From: Sandaracinaceae bacterium
Lineage (GTDB): Bacteria > Myxococcota_A > Polyangia > Polyangiales > Houyiibacteriaceae
Assembly (NCBI GenBank): GCA_016706685.1
Contig: JADJJE010000001.1
Location: 744,001 to 808,000, forward strand
Direction: 5' to 3'
Length of the DNA stretch: 64,000 bases
Made by a program: the position numbers and the translations under genes. This document shows positions 60,311-64,000 of this stretch, one piece after another (position 1 is the first letter of the stretch; every line of letters starts with the position of its first letter). The notes beneath the pieces are model-generated. The model had not been told where the DNA came from, made no database searches, and was given only the letters and a program-made list of their open reading frames with translations.

Positions 60311-60736
60311 TCACACGCGCGTGAAGCCGCGGTAGCCCGTTGCAGCGCGCTTGCCGCGAACCCGGTCGTGGGTGGCCTTCACGGCGCCGTAGAAACGGAA
60401 GAACGCGATGAGCGCCAGCTCCTGCACACGGTCGAGCGGCACTTCGGAGCAAATCCACTTGTCGTCGGAGAGGCCCTCGTCGATGAAGTGGACACACGCC
60501 CGCACGGCCAGCTGGTGCACGGAGCCGCGCGGGCAGTGCGCGCGCGAGCCGACGATCAAGGCGTCCTGCGCGTCACCGTCAGCCCCCATGACGCCGACCA
60601 CCGAGCCGTAGTGGAATGGGCAAGGGACGGGGCTCAGGAACTCGACCCGGCCGTGCGCGCCGCGCTTCGCGAAGGAGCCGCGCGGCACCTCGACGCGTAC
60701 CGTCACGCACCGCGGGAGCGCGGCGTCAGCGGCCAT
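60311..60736 (-). CDS. Divergent inorganic pyrophosphatase-like protein
   Basis: This 141-residue protein keeps the core of family I inorganic pyrophosphatase. VRVEVPRGSFAK corresponds to the E-x-P...K start, PFHYGSVVG to YPxNYGYI, DGDAQDALIV to the DGDPxDVLV metal site (all three Asp kept, Pro changed to Ala), and DEGLSDDKWIC to the second metal/phosphate site DxxxxDxK. FFRFYGAVK matches the terminal FFxxYK. The usual R-containing beta-strand between the first two motifs is not evident, and the protein is about 35 residues short. It overlaps the phosphopantetheinyl transferase gene by 11 bp, so they are expressed together. Confidence 0.78.
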   Translation of the reverse strand: MAADAALPRCVTVRVEVPRGSFAKRGAHGRVEFLSPVPCPFHYGSVVGVMGADGDAQDALIVGSRAHCPRGSVHQLAVRACVHFIDEGLSDDKWICSEVPLDRVQELALIAFFRFYGAVKATHDRVRGKRAATGYRGFTRV

Positions 60737-61454
60737 GGCGCAGCTCCACGCCCGTCATGAGGTAGCCGTGCGCACGCACGTAGCGCCCGTGCAGCGCGTC
60801 CCCGGTGCGGAAGGGCCCGGCGTCACGCAGGAAGATGGCGGCGAACTCGCCCTCGGGCGGCAGCCCTCCCGTGGCCGGGAGCGAGGGCAGCTCCACGCGC
60901 ATGCCATGGAAGCCATAGAACGTGCGCGACAGGGTGTACTGGCACTTGTAGGCGCACTCCTTCGCGCTGAAGATCAGCTTGCCCAGCAGCCCGCGCAGCG
61001 CGTCGTCCGGCACGGCCTCGAGGCGCGTGATCTCGTCGGGCGTGAGCACGCTGCCGAAGAGCGAAGCCTTGAGGGGGGAGTCCGGCTCCACGTCCACGCC
61101 GAGCGCGGCGCGGGTGGACTCGAGCGCCACGGCGGCGGCGCACCACCACTGGGTGTGCGTGATGGTGCCGACCAATCCAGGAGGGAAGCGCGGCGCACGG
61201 TCGTCGTCCTGGGTGACGGGGCCCGGTGGCACAGCCAGGGTGCGCATGGCCGAGCGCGCGCAGTGGCGACCCGCCGCGTACTGCAGGCGACGCGTGTCGA
61301 TGGCGCGCGCCACGGCGTCACGCTCGACGGGCAGCAGCACGTGCTCGGGGTCGACCTCGCGCGGGTCCACCTCGGCGACGGCCACGTCGGCGTCGAAGAG
61401 GCGCCGCACCAGCGCGGGCAGCTCCGTGGGTGGGTTCGCAGGTGGCGAGGTCAC
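60726..61454 (-). CDS. 4'-phosphopantetheinyl transferase, EntD/PcpS type
   Basis: This 242-residue enzyme has GRHCARSAMRTL (CoA contacts), GTITHTQWWCAA (signature 1), GVDVEPDSPL with the metal-binding Asp/Glu, and FSAKECAYKCQY (signature 3, W/FSxKE). The arrangement matches the EntD group, which transfers phosphopantetheine from CoA to carrier domains of siderophore, polyketide or peptide synthases. The GTG start at 61454 is the only one preceding the conserved region. No synthase genes are in the window, so it probably serves clusters elsewhere. Confidence 0.92.
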   Translation of the reverse strand: MTSPPANPPTELPALVRRLFDADVAVAEVDPREVDPEHVLLPVERDAVARAIDTRRLQYAAGRHCARSAMRTLAVPPGPVTQDDDRAPRFPPGLVGTITHTQWWCAAAVALESTRAALGVDVEPDSPLKASLFGSVLTPDEITRLEAVPDDALRGLLGKLIFSAKECAYKCQYTLSRTFYGFHGMRVELPSLPATGGLPPEGEFAAIFLRDAGPFRTGDALHGRYVRAHGYLMTGVELRHGR

Positions 61455-61678
61455 GCAGTCATCGCGCTACCGCGCTCCGTCGATGCGCGCAACGACCCTG
61501 CGGTGGGGCTGCGGCGCCGTCCGTGAACGGGGCTAACATGGCGGTGCCCACAGCCGAATCGCCGCTTGACGAGCATGGGTGATGAATCAGACGCTCGCGA
61601 GCACGTCCCAGCCGCCACGGCCGGAACGTTCTACCGCTGTCACCGCCGCTGCCGTCGTCGTCGTTGGAGGCCCCAAGA

Positions 61679-62353
61679 ATGCTCGCTCACCGCGCTGTCC
61701 TCGTCTCTTCCCTCGCCCTCGGCCTCGCCAGCACGCTGCTGGGCGGGTGCTTCCGCCACGCCGAGGTGATCACCACCATCGCCAACCCGTTCGTGGCCGG
61801 CGGCGTGATGCCGAACGAGGTGCAGCACCTCTACGCGTCCACGGAGCAGCAGCGCCAGCTGCCTCCGGGTTCCATGACCGACCTCGCGACCCTGACGCAA
61901 ATGGACGCCGCGGCGGCCTGCTTCAGCGTGCAGCTGCGAGCGCTCGACGAAGGCGGCGGACAGACCTGGACCGACCTGCGCAACTGGGAGGTGAGCCTGC
62001 TGGTGGACAACGTGGAGATGGTGGACCCGGCCATCGAGCTGCACGCGCCCGAGCACAATCAGTACAACGGGGTGTCGCTACAAGACGTCGTGGTTGGGCA
62101 GCGCCAGGTGTGCCTGGACGGCAACGGCGTGGAGCGCGCGCCGCAGACCGTGACGCAGGAGAATCCGTGTGGGCGCTGGGAGACGCGGAACATCACCGAG
62201 TCGCGTTGGATGCCGGCGGTCCTCACGGTCACCACGGCGTCCGCCAACGTGTGCTTCCAGAACCAGGGCCACCTGACGGCCAGCACGGCCGCAGTCACGC
62301 TGAAGATGCAGCGTATGCGTCGGCGTCTCGACTTCACCTGGGAGTTCCACTGA
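61679..62353 (+). CDS. Predicted lipoprotein of unknown function
   Basis: This 224-residue protein from the ATG at 61679 has signal MLAHRAVLVSSLALGLASTL ending in lipobox LLGGC. The mature part is beta-rich (AAACFSVQLRAL; WEVSLLVDNVEMVD; PAVLTVTTASANVCFQNQG) with four cysteines after the lipobox, likely two disulfides. No family was recognised. It ends 35 bp before a convergent gene. Confidence 0.7.
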   Translation: MLAHRAVLVSSLALGLASTLLGGCFRHAEVITTIANPFVAGGVMPNEVQHLYASTEQQRQLPPGSMTDLATLTQMDAAAACFSVQLRALDEGGGQTWTDLRNWEVSLLVDNVEMVDPAIELHAPEHNQYNGVSLQDVVVGQRQVCLDGNGVERAPQTVTQENPCGRWETRNITESRWMPAVLTVTTASANVCFQNQGHLTASTAAVTLKMQRMRRRLDFTWEFH

Positions 62354-62388
62354 AGCTGGGCCGCTAAATCGCCCGGCCGCGGCTCTGG

Positions 62389-63135
62389 CTAGCGGCGGGG
62401 GCGGAGGTCGCCGCGGGCGGCATAGATGGCGACGGCGAAGAGCTCGCGTGGGAGGGCGTGGGCCAGGGCTTCTTCGCGGAGGGGGACGCCGACGGCTTCG
62501 GCGCGCGCGAAGGAGCGCGCGAACACTCGGCGGGCGCGGAAGACGTGGTAGGCGTCGGTGACCACGAGCACGCGTGCGTTTGGCCCGAGGATGCGGGCGG
62601 CGAACTGCGCGTTCTCGCGGGTGGAGGTGGAGTGCTCTTCGAGGACCGCGACCTCGGGGGGGAGGCCTAGCGAGACGGCGTGGGCGGCGGCGACGGAGGC
62701 TTCGCTCGGGCCGTTCCGACCGACGCCCCCGGTGAAGACCACGCGCGGGGCGCGCCCTTCGGTGAAGAGCGCGTGGGCGAGGGCGGCGCGACGAGCCAGG
62801 GCTGGGCCCGGCTCTCCGCTGGGGAGCACGCGGCAGCCGGCCACCACGATGGCGTCGTAGGGGCCGGCTGGCGGTGGCTCTGCCCCGCGTGAGAGGAGGA
62901 GCGCTGTGGCGGCGCTGAGGGCGCTCATGACGGGCAACGTACGACGGAAGGCGATTGGGGTCACCCGCAGGAGGGTGGCCCCGAGCGCGCGTCCGTGAGC
63001 GCCGACCCATGGGCCGAGCGCGGCGGCGCAGGCACGTAGCGCCGCGAACGCCAAGAACAGCACCAGGGTGAGACCGCGCGCGAGGCGGCGAAGGGGCTGT
63101 GGAGCACGCTCGGTGCGCAGGCGTAGTCGGGGCAT
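62389..63135 (-). CDS. YdcF/SanA-like (DUF218) membrane protein
   Basis: This 248-residue protein has one or two N-terminal hydrophobic segments (GLTLVLFLAFAALRACAAAL; LSAATALLLSRG). The DUF218 domain has DAIVVAGCRVLPSGEPGPAL, RVVFTGGVGRNGPSEA, EEHSTSTRENAQFAARIL and VLVVTDAYHVFRARRVF. The family includes the E. coli YdcF and SanA proteins and is linked to envelope integrity. The ATG at 63135 follows from the membrane segments. It is divergent from a lytic transglycosylase gene starting 127 bp away. Confidence 0.88.
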   Translation of the reverse strand: MPRLRLRTERAPQPLRRLARGLTLVLFLAFAALRACAAALGPWVGAHGRALGATLLRVTPIAFRRTLPVMSALSAATALLLSRGAEPPPAGPYDAIVVAGCRVLPSGEPGPALARRAALAHALFTEGRAPRVVFTGGVGRNGPSEASVAAAHAVSLGLPPEVAVLEEHSTSTRENAQFAARILGPNARVLVVTDAYHVFRARRVFARSFARAEAVGVPLREEALAHALPRELFAVAIYAARGDLRPRR

Positions 63136-63262
63136 GGAGAGAGCCTGACGGCGCGCGATGGCGCCGCGTCGAAGCGGCCGTGAAACCACTGCGGAGGAAT
63201 TGAGGCGAAGCCGTGGCACGCGCGTTTTTGGCAGCTGGCCGATCTGTCGATAGACTTGCCGC

Positions 63263-63943
63263 GTGCACTTGCGCTCCACCCTCCGTCTGACGCTGACGCT
63301 CGCCACGCTGTGGGTGGGCGGGCATGGCGTGGCGCGGGCGGACATCTACGAGTGCCGGCGGGCCGACGGGACCACGCACTACACCAACGCTCCGTCGGGC
63401 GAGCGCAACTGCCGCGTGGTGGTGCACGGCAGCGACCGGCCGCGCAGCGCCGCCGCCGACAGGCCGGCCATGGAGGGCGCCGAGGCCTTCACCCGGCCCA
63501 TCAACGCCAACGAGCGGTCGAGCGACCCGGCGCGCTATCGCCGCTACGACGCGTACATCCGCGAGGCGAGCCAGCTGTACCAGCTGCCGGAAGCCTTCGT
63601 GCGCGCCGTGGTGCGTGTGGAGTCGGACTTCAACCCCAACGTGGTGTCCAACGCGGGCGCCATGGGTCTGATGCAACTCATGCCCCAGACGGCGCGCAGC
63701 ATGGGCGTGCGGGACCCGTTCGACCCGCGCCAGAACATCCTGGGCGGCACACGCTACCTGCGCGTGCTGGCCAACTCGTTCAACGGCGACCTGGTGCTGA
63801 CGGTAGCGGCCTACAACGCCGGTGGCGGCGCGGTGACGCGCTATCGAGGCGTGCCGCCCTACGCGGAGACGCGGCGGTACGTGCAGCGGGTGCTGCGGCA
63901 CTACTACGCATACCGGGCGGGCCGCGTCGAAACGCAGCGGTAG
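63263..63943 (+). CDS. Exported lytic transglycosylase with DUF4124 region
   Basis: This 226-residue protein from a GTG at 63263 has signal LTLTLATLWVGGHGVARA. A DUF4124 segment (DIYECRRADGTTHYTNAPSG) leads into an SLT (MltE/Slt70-type) domain: VRVESDFNPNVVSNAGAMGL with the catalytic Glu, MQLMPQTARSMGV and LTVAAYNAGGGAVTRY. The enzyme cleaves the MurNAc-GlcNAc bond of peptidoglycan. No LysM or membrane anchor is present, so it is probably soluble in the periplasm or secreted. It is followed by a short perfect hairpin. Confidence 0.92.
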   Translation: MHLRSTLRLTLTLATLWVGGHGVARADIYECRRADGTTHYTNAPSGERNCRVVVHGSDRPRSAAADRPAMEGAEAFTRPINANERSSDPARYRRYDAYIREASQLYQLPEAFVRAVVRVESDFNPNVVSNAGAMGLMQLMPQTARSMGVRDPFDPRQNILGGTRYLRVLANSFNGDLVLTVAAYNAGGGAVTRYRGVPPYAETRRYVQRVLRHYYAYRAGRVETQR

Positions 63944-63957
63944 GGCTAGGAGCCCTA
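63941..63957. terminator. Short perfect hairpin between convergent genes
   Basis: TAGGGCT-AGG-AGCCCTA, a 7-bp perfect stem that contains the stop codons of both convergent genes. No T-run is visible on either side. Confidence 0.4.
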
Positions 63958-64000
63958 GGCGTTGACCTGAGGCTCGTGGGTCGCCTTCCACGCTTCGATC
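63955..64000 (-). CDS. C-terminal end of a gene running off the right edge
   Basis: The minus-strand frame ends IEAWKATHEPQVNA then TAG. Only 14 residues are visible, so no family can be named. Its end shares the hairpin with the transglycosylase gene. Confidence 0.35.
   Translation of the reverse strand, partial: IEAWKATHEPQVNA

Overview
The window is 64 kb of high-GC (about 70%), gene-dense bacterial chromosome. The gene content points to a myxobacterium (Myxococcota, probably a Polyangiales/Sandaracinaceae-like lineage). The evidence is a CarD/CdnL regulator, a PilZ protein, three Ser/Thr protein kinases, two sigma-54 activators, two FHA/zinc-ribbon proteins, a histone H1-like KKAAP protein, many lipoproteins with Asp/Gly-rich linkers (DAGxxD), and TPR, HEAT and FG-GAP proteins. 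No rRNA, tRNA, CRISPR array, transposase or prophage gene was recognised. The identification rests on family recognition only; no database search was run.

Layout. 1-1545: the N-terminal 407 codons of lepA and a small ribbon-helix-helix regulator with a visible promoter. 1.8-7.95 kb: two paralogous calcium-repeat-like lipoproteins, an RluB-type pseudouridine synthase, a RegB-like sensor kinase with an NtrC-type partner, and a small lipoprotein. 7.97-12.87 kb: envelope lipoproteins, a TPR protein and an M74-like murein endopeptidase. 12.9-18.3 kb: a sulfur module with a sigma-54 activator, a persulfide dioxygenase-rhodanese fusion, divergent two-part YeeE/YedE transporter genes (pmpA/pmpB) and a SulP permease. 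The divergent promoter region holds mirrored TGGCACG elements and a cluster of TGCAACA sites. 18.35-27.5 kb is accessory: a GAGTC microsatellite, an FG-GAP lipoprotein of lower GC, a GFA enzyme, a hydrolase, a gene ending in an 83-nt poly-C tract, a cytochrome c lipoprotein and small secreted proteins. 27.6-34.65 kb: a minus-strand operon of PBP1A, an FG-GAP protein, a family-5 solute-binding protein and an NtrY-like kinase. 34.75-43.5 kb: a Ser/Thr kinase, a TrmH-like methyltransferase, a triple-DsbA membrane-anchored protein, a second kinase, and the operon miaB-vanZ. 43.5-44.15 kb: a non-coding inverted-repeat element. 44.2-54.5 kb: a class II glutamine amidotransferase, twin FHA proteins, a 1,410-residue TPR-HEAT protein, a DUF72-like/NFACT pair and the H1-like gene. 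54.7-64 kb: an OmpA lipoprotein, CarD, RNase E/G, PilZ, a J-like protein, a third kinase, a divergent pyrophosphatase with a phosphopantetheinyl transferase, a YdcF-like protein and a lytic transglycosylase.

The best candidate for something not yet described is the regulatory design of the sulfur module (15.39-15.58 kb). Mirror-image promoter-like elements of nearly the same sequence face outward toward persulfide oxidation on one side and sulfur-compound import on the other, and a dedicated sigma-54 activator is encoded alongside. Other points worth attention are the triple-DsbA protein, the PBP1A/solute-binding/NtrY operon, the degenerate pyrophosphatase overlapping a phosphopantetheinyl transferase, and the 580-bp inverted-repeat element. 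Long open frames antisense to nearly every gene are an effect of GC-rich codon usage and were left out.
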